A DNA stretch of 64,000 bases, from assembly GCA_964601275.1 (NCBI GenBank), contig CAZRMV010000001.1, forward strand, positions 372,001 to 436,000, written 5' to 3'. A model generated the notes under the pieces. That model had not been told where the DNA came from. It saw only the letters and a program-made list of their open reading frames with translations, and searched no databases. The position numbers and the translations under genes are program-made. The stretch comes from JAOZPE01 sp964601275. GTDB taxonomy: Bacteria > Krumholzibacteriota > Krumholzibacteriia > JAJRXK01. Positions within the stretch are counted from its first letter, which is position 1; the number at the start of each line of letters is the position of its first letter. Positions 1 through 8,258 of this stretch are shown in pieces.

Positions 1-198
1 CACCGTTCCGGCCAGGTCGCCGACCAGGAGCCGGTTGCCCTCCAGTTCGAATTCGCGGAGGATCTCCCCCCGTCCCGGGGAGGCGAAAGCGAGCAGCGCC
101 AGCAGCAAGGGAAGCAGAAACGGCCAGGGCGGAACGGGTCCGGCGTGCCTATTCTTCCGCCCCGGGTGGGGGTGGGTGGATGGGATCGAGGAGCGCAC
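1..198 (-). CDS. Secreted protein, N-terminal part only (runs off the window)
   Basis: The complement reads a GTG start at 198-196 with a GGAGG motif 7 bases upstream, then a basic stretch and a hydrophobic core (PFLLPLLLALLAFASPGRG) typical of a Sec signal peptide. The visible mature part begins EILREFELEGNRLLVGDLAG. Sixty-six codons are present and the frame is open to the window edge, so the function is not determinable. It is transcribed away from the crotonase operon that starts at 326. The short region between them (199-325) must hold divergent promoters, but I see no convincing -35/-10 pair there. Confidence 0.6.
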   Translation of the reverse strand, partial: MRSSIPSTHPHPGRKNRHAGPVPPWPFLLPLLLALLAFASPGRGEILREFELEGNRLLVGDLAGTV

Positions 199-325
199 GG
201 TGGACCTCCCGGAAGAAGACGGCCGGAGCGTCCGTCGTGGACCTCCGACGGCAGGATGGTGGACATGTTCTTCCTATGGACGTACCAACCGGGCCGAGGG
301 TTGCAGACCGTTCGGGAGTGGTCTC

Positions 326-1093
326 TTGGGTGAAGAGCGATTGAGACGGGAAGACGCGGGATCACTCCAACGGTGGCGCCTGGTGAGGGCGCGGGGCAAC
401 GCCTTGGACGAGGAGACCCTTCAGCTTCTGGCCGACGCCTTCCAGGACGCCCGCAGCGATCCGCGCCCGGTGGTGCTCTGCGGGCGGGGCCACACCTTCT
501 GCACCGGGTTGGACCTTTCCCGGGCGGTCCTCGCCGATCGCGAGACCATGGCCCGGTGGATGGAAGGCTTCCACCGGGCGCTCACCGCATGCTTCCTTCA
601 CCCGGCGCCGGTGGTGGCGGCGCTGGGGGGCCACGCCCTGGCCGGGGGGGCGCTGTTGGCCCTCGCTTGCGACCGCCGGCTGATGGCCAAGGACAGCTCC
701 GGCCGCTTCGGAGTCCATGGGATCCGACTGGGGGTGTCCTATCCCCAGGTGGCGATCGAGATCCTGCGCGCCCAGTTTCCCCGGGCGGTCGTGGAAGAGC
801 TTCTCTATTCTGGCCGGGTGTTCACGCCGGAGCAGGCGTGCGAGGCCGGTCTGGTCGACCGGGTGCTTCCGGCGGAAGAACTGGAGAACGAGGCGGAGAA
901 GGACGCGATCGCCTTGCTTGCTGGGGGAAGGGGAAGCTTCGCCGACCTCAAGGAGGCAATCCGGCGGCCGGCGCGGCTCCGCCTGCAGGAGTACGATCCG
1001 GCGGGAGCGGCCGCTTGGCTCGACCAGTGGTTTCTCGAGGAAACCCAGGGCCGGCTCCGGGAAGCCTTGAACGCGCTGGGGAGGAAGAAATGA
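326..1093 (+). CDS. Enoyl-CoA hydratase/isomerase-family protein lacking the usual catalytic acids
   Basis: This is a crotonase-fold protein of about 255 residues. The family signature is clear: GNALD near residue 24, an oxyanion-hole segment (CGRGHTFCTGLDL) and a GGHALAGGALLALACD segment near 101-116. In active hydratases two glutamates follow this region. Here the first is leucine (GGALLAL) and the second, normally in FGxxE, is glycine (FGVHG, residues 128-132). It may therefore be inactive, structural, or use other chemistry. I chose the TTG start at 326 because GGGAG lies 7 bases upstream; TTG 341 is an alternative, and the frame stays open further upstream without homology. Its stop overlaps the start of the next gene (ATGA), so the two paralogues are translationally coupled. 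Confidence 0.8.
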   Translation: MGEERLRREDAGSLQRWRLVRARGNALDEETLQLLADAFQDARSDPRPVVLCGRGHTFCTGLDLSRAVLADRETMARWMEGFHRALTACFLHPAPVVAALGGHALAGGALLALACDRRLMAKDSSGRFGVHGIRLGVSYPQVAIEILRAQFPRAVVEELLYSGRVFTPEQACEAGLVDRVLPAEELENEAEKDAIALLAGGRGSFADLKEAIRRPARLRLQEYDPAGAAAWLDQWFLEETQGRLREALNALGRKK

Positions 1094-1848
1094 TCCGACG
1101 CGAAGACCACGATGAGATCCGGGTTCTTCACCTGGAGCGGGGAGCGGCGAACGCGCTCTCCCCCGACTTCCTCCAGGAACTGGGCCGGGTGATCGCCGAG
1201 GAACGCAGGAAACCGCCCCGTGGACTGGTGCTCACCGGACACGGCGAGTTCTTCTGCGGCGGACTGGACCTGCCGGCATTGGCCGAACTCGACCTGCCTC
1301 GGATCCGTCGGGTCCTCCACCAGCTCTACGGGATGTGTCGCGACCTCTTCGCCTTCCCCCGGCCGGTGATCGCGGCCATCAACGGGCACGCGATCGCCGG
1401 TGGAGCGCTGCTCGCCCTGGCCTGTGATCAACGCCTGATGGCGCAGGGCGAGGGCAAGTTCGGCTTGAACGAGAGCCAGCTCGGCCTGTCGGTTCCCCCC
1501 AGCCTGGTGGAGATGTGCCGTTATACCCTCAGTCGTCCGCTGCTGGAAAAGCTCATGTACGGGGGACAGGTCTACCCGGCGTTCAAGGCCTATGACATGG
1601 GGGTCCTCGATGAGCTGGTGGAAACCGACCGGCTGCTGCAGGACAGCGCCGAGGCGGTGCGACGGTGGACGACCTCGGTGACCGCCTTCGCCGAGATCAA
1701 GTCGCGCCTGAAGGCTCCCACTCTCGACGCCATGGCCGCCGCCCACCTCGAAGACGAATCATGGGTGAAGTGTTGGTTCCGTCCGGATGCCCAGCGCCGC
1801 ATCCGGGACGTGGTCGATCGCCTCGGTGGCGAAGGAGGCGATGCGTGA
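1090..1848 (+). CDS. Delta3,Delta2-enoyl-CoA isomerase-like crotonase protein
   Basis: A 252-residue crotonase-fold protein and paralogue of its upstream neighbour. After the GGALLALACD helix it carries FGLNESQLGL (residues 124-133). This resembles the GLNETQLG motif of mitochondrial enoyl-CoA isomerase ECI1, in which a single glutamate does the catalysis; here that is Glu128. The second hydratase glutamate is leucine, as in isomerases. The inferred role is to move a cis/trans-3 double bond to trans-2 during beta-oxidation of unsaturated acyl-CoAs. The ATG at 1090 overlaps the upstream TGA. The next gene starts 1 base after this stop. The catalytic residue is visible; the substrate is inferred. 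Confidence 0.82.
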   Translation: MIRREDHDEIRVLHLERGAANALSPDFLQELGRVIAEERRKPPRGLVLTGHGEFFCGGLDLPALAELDLPRIRRVLHQLYGMCRDLFAFPRPVIAAINGHAIAGGALLALACDQRLMAQGEGKFGLNESQLGLSVPPSLVEMCRYTLSRPLLEKLMYGGQVYPAFKAYDMGVLDELVETDRLLQDSAEAVRRWTTSVTAFAEIKSRLKAPTLDAMAAAHLEDESWVKCWFRPDAQRRIRDVVDRLGGEGGDA

Positions 1849-1849
1849 A

Positions 1850-2935
1850 ATGAGCGATCACCCCCGTCTCTTCCTGCCCGGTCCGGTGGAGATCGCCGAG
1901 GAGGTGGCCCGGGCCGGCGCCACCCCGATGATCGGCCATCGCGGCCCGGAGATCACCGAATTGCTGCGAGCCACCATGGAATGGACCGCCCGGATGCTGC
2001 ACACCCGGTGCTTGGTGTTCCCATTGCCCTGTTCGGCGACCGGGGCGATGGAAGGCGCGATCCGCAACCTGCCGGAAGGACCTGTCCTCCACCTGGTGTG
2101 CGGTGCCTTCTCGAAGCGGTGGTCGCAGATCCGGGCCGCCAGTGGAATGGAGGGCGAGGAACTGGAGTTCCCCTGGGGACAGGCGGTCGACCCGGACGCG
2201 GTGCGCGATGCCCTGCGCCGGCAGCGCTACGAGGCGGTGACCCTGGTGCACAACGAGACCTCGACCGGGGTGATCAATCCTCTGGGGGAGATCGCCGCGG
2301 TGGTGCGCGAAGAGAGCGACGCTCTGCTGTTGGTCGACACCGTCTCCTCGATGGCCGCGGTCGAACTGCACCTGGACGAGTGGGGGATCGACCTGTGCCT
2401 GGCGGGTTCGCAGAAGGCCTGGGCACTCCCTCCCGGTCTCAGCCTGGTGAGCGTCTCGTCCCGCGCGCTCGAGCGCAGCGCCCGAGCCCGCAGCCGGGGA
2501 TTCTACTTCGACTGGACCCGCCACGCGGCGGCGATGGAGAAGGGACAGACCCCGACCACTCCCCCCATCTCCCTGCTCTTCCAGTTGCAGCGGCAGCAGG
2601 AGCGCATGGACGAAGAGGGTCTTTCCCGGCGCTACGCGCGGCACCGCGCCCTGCGGGACCGGGTCCTCCAGTGGGCGGAGGGCCGCTTTTCTCCCTTCGC
2701 CGCCGAGGGATACCGCTCGCCCACCCTCAGCGCGCTCCACGCCGGCCCGGTCGACGTGTCCCGCTGGCTCGAAGCGGTGAAGCGGAGGGGCTTCGTGGTG
2801 GGCGCGGGCTACGGTCCCACCCGGGGCGAACTCTTCCGCATCGGACACATGGGCGAGACCACCCTGGAGCAGTTGGAGCAGTGCCTGTCCGTCCTGGACG
2901 AGGAACACCGCAAGCTGGAGGGAGGAGGGGCATGA
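1850..2935 (+). CDS. Class V PLP aminotransferase (serine/alanine-glyoxylate type)
   Basis: A 361-residue fold-type I aminotransferase of the class V group. Visible marks are the LPGPVE N-terminus, the MIGHRGPE segment, LVDTVSS (Asp163, which contacts the PLP pyridine nitrogen) and LAGSQKAWALPPGLS with the Schiff-base Lys189. Family members transfer the amino group between serine, alanine or aspartate and glyoxylate, pyruvate or phosphohydroxypyruvate. The next gene is a 3-phosphoglycerate-dehydrogenase homologue overlapping by ATGA, so serine synthesis is the most likely job, with this enzyme aminating the keto-acid. I start at ATG 1850 because GGAGG lies about 11 bases upstream; the ATG at 1841 is only 2 bases from that motif. 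Confidence 0.87.
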   Translation: MSDHPRLFLPGPVEIAEEVARAGATPMIGHRGPEITELLRATMEWTARMLHTRCLVFPLPCSATGAMEGAIRNLPEGPVLHLVCGAFSKRWSQIRAASGMEGEELEFPWGQAVDPDAVRDALRRQRYEAVTLVHNETSTGVINPLGEIAAVVREESDALLLVDTVSSMAAVELHLDEWGIDLCLAGSQKAWALPPGLSLVSVSSRALERSARARSRGFYFDWTRHAAAMEKGQTPTTPPISLLFQLQRQQERMDEEGLSRRYARHRALRDRVLQWAEGRFSPFAAEGYRSPTLSALHAGPVDVSRWLEAVKRRGFVVGAGYGPTRGELFRIGHMGETTLEQLEQCLSVLDEEHRKLEGGGA

Positions 2936-3936
2936 GCGATTCCTCCCGTCGCTTCGCCGGAGAACGCGTGGTGATCCTCGAACCCATCGATGCCGCCGCG
3001 CGCACCCTGATGGAAGACGCCGGCCTGGAGGTGGTCGATCTCTCCGCGCGGCACGAGGCTGCCGATGCGACGCGGCCGAAGGACGGGCCCGCAGCAGCCG
3101 GTCCACCGCGCGCCGAACTCCTGGAGAAGGCCACCGCGGTGATCGTCCGCAGCGGCACCCGGGTCGATCGCGCCTTCCTCGACCGCACCCCCCGCTTGAA
3201 GGTGGTGGCGCGGGCGGGCAGCGGACTGGACAACGTCGACCTGGAGGAGACCGATCGCCGGGGCATCGCGGTGGTGAACGCGGCGGGCAGCAACGCCCTG
3301 GCCGCGGCCGAGCATACCTTCGCTCTCCTTCTGGCGCTCTTGCGGCACATCGTGCCCGCCCATCGGCATCTCGAAGAGGGAGGGTGGGAGCGATCCCGCT
3401 TCGTGGGAACCGAGCTGGCGGGCAAGACCCTCGGTCTGATCGGCGTCGGTCGCATCGGACGCCTGGTGGCGGCGCGGGCCCTGGCCTTCGACATGCGGGT
3501 GCTCGCCAGTGATCCGCTGCTCGAGGAAGCGACCGCGCGCGAACTCGGGGTGACGCGGTGCGAACTCGACGCACTCCTGGAGAACGCCGACGTGGTGAGC
3601 CTGCATCTGCCGCTCACTCCCCAGACCCGCCGATTCCTGGCCGAAGAAGAGTTGGGCCGCCTGCGACCGACTGCGGTGCTGGTCAACGCGGCCCGCGGGG
3701 GCCTGGTCGACGAAGCGGCCCTGGCCCGCGCCCTCGAGGAGGGGCGGTTGGCCGGAGCGGCGCTGGACGCCTTCGAAGAGGAGCCGCCCCCGCCGGATCA
3801 CCCGCTGTTGCACCGCGACGACGTGGTGCACACCCCGCACCTGGGGGCCTCCACCGTCGAGGCGGCCCAAAGGGTCGGCGCCCAGACGGTGCGGGCCCTG
3901 CTGCGCGCCCTGGAGGACTGGGCGGAAAGGTCCTAG
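2932..3936 (+). CDS. serA: D-3-phosphoglycerate dehydrogenase-like 2-hydroxyacid dehydrogenase
   Basis: A 334-residue NAD-dependent 2-hydroxyacid dehydrogenase. It has RAGSGLDNVD near residue 94, the NAD-binding glycine motif GVGRIG at 171-176, the arginine-bearing VNAARGGLVDE segment and the catalytic histidine in HTPHLGAS near the C-terminus. There is no C-terminal ACT or ASB domain, so the serine feedback control of long SerA forms is absent. With the class V aminotransferase just upstream it would supply the first two steps of serine biosynthesis from 3-phosphoglycerate. About 25 extra residues rich in Ala, Pro and charged residues lie near position 42-62. GGAGGAGGGG sits immediately before ATG 2932. 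It ends 12 bases from the convergent gene at 3949. Confidence 0.85.
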   Translation: MSDSSRRFAGERVVILEPIDAAARTLMEDAGLEVVDLSARHEAADATRPKDGPAAAGPPRAELLEKATAVIVRSGTRVDRAFLDRTPRLKVVARAGSGLDNVDLEETDRRGIAVVNAAGSNALAAAEHTFALLLALLRHIVPAHRHLEEGGWERSRFVGTELAGKTLGLIGVGRIGRLVAARALAFDMRVLASDPLLEEATARELGVTRCELDALLENADVVSLHLPLTPQTRRFLAEEELGRLRPTAVLVNAARGGLVDEAALARALEEGRLAGAALDAFEEEPPPPDHPLLHRDDVVHTPHLGASTVEAAQRVGAQTVRALLRALEDWAERS

Positions 3937-3948
3937 ACCTGGGAGTTC

Positions 3949-6012
3949 CTACCAGCTCAGGAAGTACAGGTCGGCGTCGACCGGCTCCATCTCGAGGAGG
4001 GCGGTGCCCTCTGGGTAGAAGTCGACGGGGACGTCGCTCAGGCCGTGACGGTGCCACAGCAGGCGCAGGTCGTAGGGGAGGTCCTCCCGCGCCTCGAAGG
4101 TGATGGCCACCCGGCGGTGGGCCGAGTCCTTCACCGGGGGGAAGCGGAAGTAGCTGCGGTGCAGGTCACCGGGAATCTTCGTGTCCACGTCGTAGCGGGC
4201 GGCCAGGTTGCTCCAGCGATCGCCCTGCTGCATCCAGATGCGCAGGCGCAGGGGCACGGTCACATTCTTCGCCTTCGTGCGCCAGCGCACCGCGAATCCC
4301 TCCAGGTCGCGGTCGCCGACGAGCAGGGTCTGGCCGATCTCGAAATCGTGGCGCAGGGCCGGGCTTTCCCCGTTGGCCACGGTCTGCTCGACGTCGGGCA
4401 GGCGCGCAGGCAAGGGAAGCTCGTCGAGTTTCTCCCGCGGGCCGAGGCGCTCCAGGATCCGCAGCTTGACCGGCGCCTGGACCAAGTTGCCCCGCACCCG
4501 GTAGTGTTCGCGCAGGTGGTCCCAGCAACCGGGGGCGAGCTGGCCGATGCGCCGTCCGGGAAAGTCCCAGGACAGGCCCAGCAGCACCACTTCGGGAGCG
4601 GCCTGCTCCAGTTGCCGGGCGAGGGCGTTGGGATGCCGGATGCGCTCGGGCAGCAAGAGGGTCTGGGGCAGTGCGGGCGGAGCCTGCAGGAGGAAGTTGA
4701 GCCCCGGCGACGCGGGCCAGGCCAGAAGGGGTTCTCCCCGGGTCGTCACCGCCTCGGGCAGGGCCTTGTGCAGCCGGTGCAGGGCGTTGAGGGTTCCCGT
4801 GGAGAGCGCCACCCCCGCCGTGGGTCCCTTCCACCACCGCAGGCCCGGGCGGTGGGGATGGGTGAGCAGCCAGCCGTTCTCGGCGAGGGAAGGGCCCCAC
4901 AGGAGGACCACCGCCAGGCCCGCCCAGGCCAGGCGTCCTCCCGGGCCCGGTGCCTCCTTCTTCGGCTCCCTCCGCCCGGTGGGGAACGATCCCCGGCCCA
5001 GCAGCAGCGGCAGGAAGACGAGCGCGCCCAGCCAGGCGGTGTCCACGAAACGGGCGTCGCCGCGCAGGATGATTCCCACCCAGGGGGCGAGGGCCACGAT
5101 CAGCAGGGGTCGCGCGGACGGCCCCCAGCGCGCGCGGCGGCGCCAGGCCCATCCGCCGATCCCCGCCAGCAGGAAAAGACGCAGGCGCCAACTCCAGGTG
5201 CGCAGGCTCGCCGCGGCGGGCAGGATGGGCGGAAGCTCTTCGCCGGTCTTCAGGAGGGTGAAGGGCGAGGGCGCGTTCTCGGCGGTGACGAAGGTGTGCA
5301 GCAGGCGGGTGGGGGGAACGCGCTCGATCTGGTCGCCGAGGCGGGCGGCCCAGCCTCCGCCCACCTGGTCGAGCGCGGCGGGCAGGGTGCCGCTTCCCAG
5401 GCCCGCGGCCAGGGTCGCCAGCAGGGGTAGGGTGGCGGCGGTGCGGAAGAGCCGGGGCCGGCGGGTCGGGGGGGCGAAGATGGCCAGCAGCAGCACCAGC
5501 CCGAGGGCGTCCATGCCGCCGAGGGCGGCCAGGGCGGCCAGCAACCCGGCCAGGACGATCGCGCCCCGACGCGCGGCGCCGGCGAGGAGCACCGCGGCCC
5601 AGAGTGCCAGGGTGAAGCGGGGAGGGAAGGGTCCCAGGGCCAGCACGCCCACCGGCGCGAGCCCGGCCCAGCGCCCGGCGCCCAGGCGGCGCGCGCCGAC
5701 CAGGAGCGCTCCGGCGGCGAGCCCATCGAAGGCGGCTTCCAGAAGAGCCAGGCTGGCCACCCGGGTGCCCGCCATCGCGAAGACGAGCCACAGCAGGTGG
5801 GCGTCCAGGGGACCCTGGCGGGTGAAGATCTCCCGGTAGAGATGACCGCCCTGCTCCAGCACCCAGGCGCAGAGCAGCCACTGTCCCTCCTCGAGCAGGT
5901 CGAGGCCCTGGCGGCGCAGGCCCAGGGAGAGGGCGAAGACCGCCAGGGCGGCCGCCGCGGCGAGGAGACCCTCGCGCCCCGAGGACGATGTTCTCGCCGG
6001 AGAAGGTTTCAT
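3949..6012 (-). CDS. Large polytopic membrane protein, probable GT-C-type glycosyltransferase
   Basis: A 687-residue protein whose first two thirds are a series of about 9-11 hydrophobic helices rich in Leu and Ala. The last ~250 residues are soluble, Trp/Arg-rich and beta-like. The first periplasmic loop carries EEGQW and YREIFTRQGPLD, reminiscent of the acidic first loop of GT-C (PMT/ArnT-like) enzymes, which move a sugar from a polyprenyl phosphate at the periplasmic face. The ATG at 6012 overlaps the TGA of the upstream GT4 gene (ATGA), so the two form one transcriptional unit. I do not recognise the exact family; an oligosaccharide polymerase or a non-enzymatic membrane protein is possible. 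Confidence 0.6.
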   Translation of the reverse strand: MKPSPARTSSSGREGLLAAAAALAVFALSLGLRRQGLDLLEEGQWLLCAWVLEQGGHLYREIFTRQGPLDAHLLWLVFAMAGTRVASLALLEAAFDGLAAGALLVGARRLGAGRWAGLAPVGVLALGPFPPRFTLALWAAVLLAGAARRGAIVLAGLLAALAALGGMDALGLVLLLAIFAPPTRRPRLFRTAATLPLLATLAAGLGSGTLPAALDQVGGGWAARLGDQIERVPPTRLLHTFVTAENAPSPFTLLKTGEELPPILPAAASLRTWSWRLRLFLLAGIGGWAWRRRARWGPSARPLLIVALAPWVGIILRGDARFVDTAWLGALVFLPLLLGRGSFPTGRREPKKEAPGPGGRLAWAGLAVVLLWGPSLAENGWLLTHPHRPGLRWWKGPTAGVALSTGTLNALHRLHKALPEAVTTRGEPLLAWPASPGLNFLLQAPPALPQTLLLPERIRHPNALARQLEQAAPEVVLLGLSWDFPGRRIGQLAPGCWDHLREHYRVRGNLVQAPVKLRILERLGPREKLDELPLPARLPDVEQTVANGESPALRHDFEIGQTLLVGDRDLEGFAVRWRTKAKNVTVPLRLRIWMQQGDRWSNLAARYDVDTKIPGDLHRSYFRFPPVKDSAHRRVAITFEAREDLPYDLRLLWHRHGLSDVPVDFYPEGTALLEMEPVDADLYFLSW

Positions 6013-7127
6013 GGCCGGGCGGACTCTCCGTCGATCTCCCGGTACACTTGGAGGGTGCGTTCGATGGTTCTTCGCACGTCGAAGTGCTCGCGCACCCGGC
6101 GGCGCCCTGCTTCCCCGAAGTTCCGGCGTCGTGCCGGATCGCGCAACAGCGAGGCCATCGCCTGGGCCAAGCCCTCGACGTCGCCGACCGGCACGAGCAG
6201 GCCGGTCTCCTCGTGCACCACCGCGTCGGGGATGCCCCCGGCGCGGGTGGCCACCACCGCCAGGCCCAGGGCCATCGCGTCGAGGATGGCCGTGCCCAAA
6301 CCTTCCAGTTTGGAAGAGAGCACGAAGAGATCGAAGCAGAGCATCTTCTCCAGGATGTGCCGGCTGAACCCGGGCAGGGACACCCGCTCGTCGAGTCCCA
6401 GCTCGCTGCGCAAGGCCTCCAGGCGGGGCCGCTCGCTGCCTTCGCCCAGGATCACCAGGTGGGCGTCCACTCCCATACGCCGCAGCCGGGCGAAGGAGCG
6501 CAGCAGGGCCACCTGGTCCTTGTGGTCGGCCAGGGCGGCCACGCTGCCCACCAGGGCGCGGCCCTCGGGCAGGCCCAGCCTGGCGCGCCATTCCTCGTCG
6601 GCTGACAGGCCCTCGAAGCGCCGCAGGTCGACCCCGCTGGGAACGCGCCGGATGCGCGCGGCGGGCACTCCGGCCTCGCGCAGTACCGTCTCCACCTGCG
6701 AGCTGATGGCCAGGTAGCAGTCGACGCGCCGGCTGAGGTACTTGCGTTGTCCCGCCGCGTCCTTGCCCACCGCGAAGTCCACCCGGCGGGAGACGACCAG
6801 GGGGAAGCGGCCGCGCAGGTGCGAGGCCCACAGGGCCAGCGAATGCGCGTGCGAGGTGTGGGCGTGCACGATGGCCCCCTCCCGGCGAGCGCGCCCGCCC
6901 AGCCTCCAGGCCGCCACCGGATCGAAGCCTCCGCGCTGGGGCAGGGCCCAGAAGGGGAGCGAGTGTTCACGCAGTCGCTCGGCGAAGGCACTGTCGGGAG
7001 GGCACACCACCAGCGAGTCCACTCCCTGCTCGAGCAGGCCCTCGTGCAGGTAGAGCACCTGCTGCTCGCCGCCCCGCCAGCTGCGGGCGTCGTCGAGGTG
7101 GAGGATCTTCTGGCCTTCGGTGCTCAT
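6009..7127 (-). CDS. Glycosyltransferase family 4 (GT-B fold)
   Basis: A 372-residue retaining glycosyltransferase. The N-terminal domain opens with LHLDDARSWRGGEQQVLYL, typical of the acceptor side of GT4 enzymes. The C-terminal domain shows GSVAALADHKDQ, GEGSERP and SSKLEGLGTAILDAMALG, the nucleotide-sugar site; the usual second glutamate of the EX7E motif is Asp here. It probably works at the cytoplasmic face on a lipid-linked sugar. Its stop overlaps the start of the GT-C-like membrane protein, so the pair may act in sequence on one glycolipid. The ATG at 7127 has no clear ribosome-binding site. Donor and acceptor sugars cannot be told from sequence. Confidence 0.87.
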   Translation of the reverse strand: MSTEGQKILHLDDARSWRGGEQQVLYLHEGLLEQGVDSLVVCPPDSAFAERLREHSLPFWALPQRGGFDPVAAWRLGGRARREGAIVHAHTSHAHSLALWASHLRGRFPLVVSRRVDFAVGKDAAGQRKYLSRRVDCYLAISSQVETVLREAGVPAARIRRVPSGVDLRRFEGLSADEEWRARLGLPEGRALVGSVAALADHKDQVALLRSFARLRRMGVDAHLVILGEGSERPRLEALRSELGLDERVSLPGFSRHILEKMLCFDLFVLSSKLEGLGTAILDAMALGLAVVATRAGGIPDAVVHEETGLLVPVGDVEGLAQAMASLLRDPARRRNFGEAGRRRVREHFDVRRTIERTLQVYREIDGESARP

Positions 7128-7256
7128 CGGTGCGGGTGTCCTCGACCGGATGGGTGGTTGGGGAATCCAGAGTGGAGAATCAAACGCGGGGATTCTACCT
7201 CCGATTCCATCGGGGGTCAGGTGGCGTCTTCAGCACCCGGGCACTTGCGGTGGGGC

Positions 7257-7285
7257 TTTGCCTGCTCTGCGGCATTGGGTACACT
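7257..7285 (+). promoter_or_regulatory. Predicted housekeeping promoter for the kinase gene at 7317
   Basis: TTTGCC at 7257-7262 (or TTGCCT at 7258) is followed after 16-17 bases by TACACT at 7280-7285. Transcription would start near 7292, giving a leader of about 25 bases that includes the GAGGGAAG ribosome-binding site. The same TACACT -10 is seen before the gene at 63578. Confidence 0.55.
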
Positions 7286-7316
7286 GGGGGCACACGATTT
7301 CGAGGGAAGACGCCCC

Positions 7317-8258
7317 ATGGAGAGCCCGTTGCCCGCGCCAGCGCCCACCATCATCTTCAACCCCGCCGCGGGTTCGTCGGTGCGACGGATCGAGGCCGCT
7401 CGGCTGCGCCGTGTGCTGCGTGAAGAAGGTCTGCCCATGCACTGGCTGCAGACCGAGACGGACCGCGACGCCGATACGTTGCTCCGGGAAGACCGGGGGG
7501 AAGGCCCGGTGGTGGTGATCGGAGGCGACGGAACCGTGCAACGGGCGGCCAAGGTGCTGGCGGGAAGCGAGCGGCCGTTGGTGATCGTTCCCTCGGGCAC
7601 CGGCAACGTGATGGCCCTGCGCCTGGGCATTCCCATGGGCCTGCGCCGCGCCCTGCGCCTGGTGCGCGACGGGGTCCCCCGCCGGGTCGACGTGGGCCGT
7701 AGCGGGGGCGAGCCCTTCCTGCTCGCCATCGGGGGAGGCTTCGACGGACACCTCATCCGCGAGGCCGGGCGGGAACTCAAAAAGGTCCTGGGCAAATCGG
7801 CCTACGTGCTGGGCGCCGCCAAGCACCTGCCGATCAACCACCACCACTTCCACATCACCGTCGACGGCGAGGAGATGGAGACCGAGGCGGCCTCGGTGAT
7901 GGTGGCCAACTTCGGCACCCAGATGGGGGCGTGGATCTTCCCCCCGGAGGCCCAGGGCCGGGACGGGCTGCTCGATGTGGCGATCATCCGGGCGAGGACC
8001 TTCGAGCAGGTGGTGGGCCTGGTGGCATCTTCCCTGGGCGCGCCGCCGCGCCCGGAGGGTGGGCTCAGCCTGTTGCAGGGACGACGGGTCACGGTGCGCT
8101 GCGACCAGCCGATCCCGGTCCAGCTCGATGGGGACGACCAGGGAGACCGGGAGTCCTTCGAGGCCCGGATCGAGCCGGCGGCGCTGCGGGTGCTCGTGCC
8201 CCGCCGGCCCCGGCCCAGCACCACCCTCGCCTGGCCTCCGCGCCTGGATTGGCCCTAG
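7317..8258 (+). CDS. Diacylglycerol/sphingosine kinase-family lipid kinase (YegS/DgkB-like)
   Basis: A 313-residue member of the DAGK catalytic family. Conserved blocks are the FNPAAG start, the nucleotide-binding GGDGTV at residues 69-73, PSGTGNV at 92-98 and the later LAIGGGFDG segment. These enzymes phosphorylate a membrane lipid alcohol such as diacylglycerol, with ATP, at the cytoplasmic face. The ATG at 7317 has GAGGGAAG 8 bases upstream, and a promoter is recognisable at 7257-7285. Its TAG stop overlaps the stop of the convergent membrane gene at 8255. The lipid substrate is not determined, but the flanking glycosyltransferases would fit phospholipid or glycolipid recycling. Confidence 0.87.
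   Translation: MESPLPAPAPTIIFNPAAGSSVRRIEAARLRRVLREEGLPMHWLQTETDRDADTLLREDRGEGPVVVIGGDGTVQRAAKVLAGSERPLVIVPSGTGNVMALRLGIPMGLRRALRLVRDGVPRRVDVGRSGGEPFLLAIGGGFDGHLIREAGRELKKVLGKSAYVLGAAKHLPINHHHFHITVDGEEMETEAASVMVANFGTQMGAWIFPPEAQGRDGLLDVAIIRARTFEQVVGLVASSLGAPPRPEGGLSLLQGRRVTVRCDQPIPVQLDGDDQGDRESFEARIEPAALRVLVPRRPRPSTTLAWPPRLDWP

Noticed and set aside
3949..6831. Very long reading frames on strands opposite or out of frame with genes (for example the extension of the gene at 6012 to 6831)
   Set aside because: High GC content removes stop codons from non-coding frames; these extensions overlap better-supported genes and have low-complexity Arg/Pro/Gly composition.
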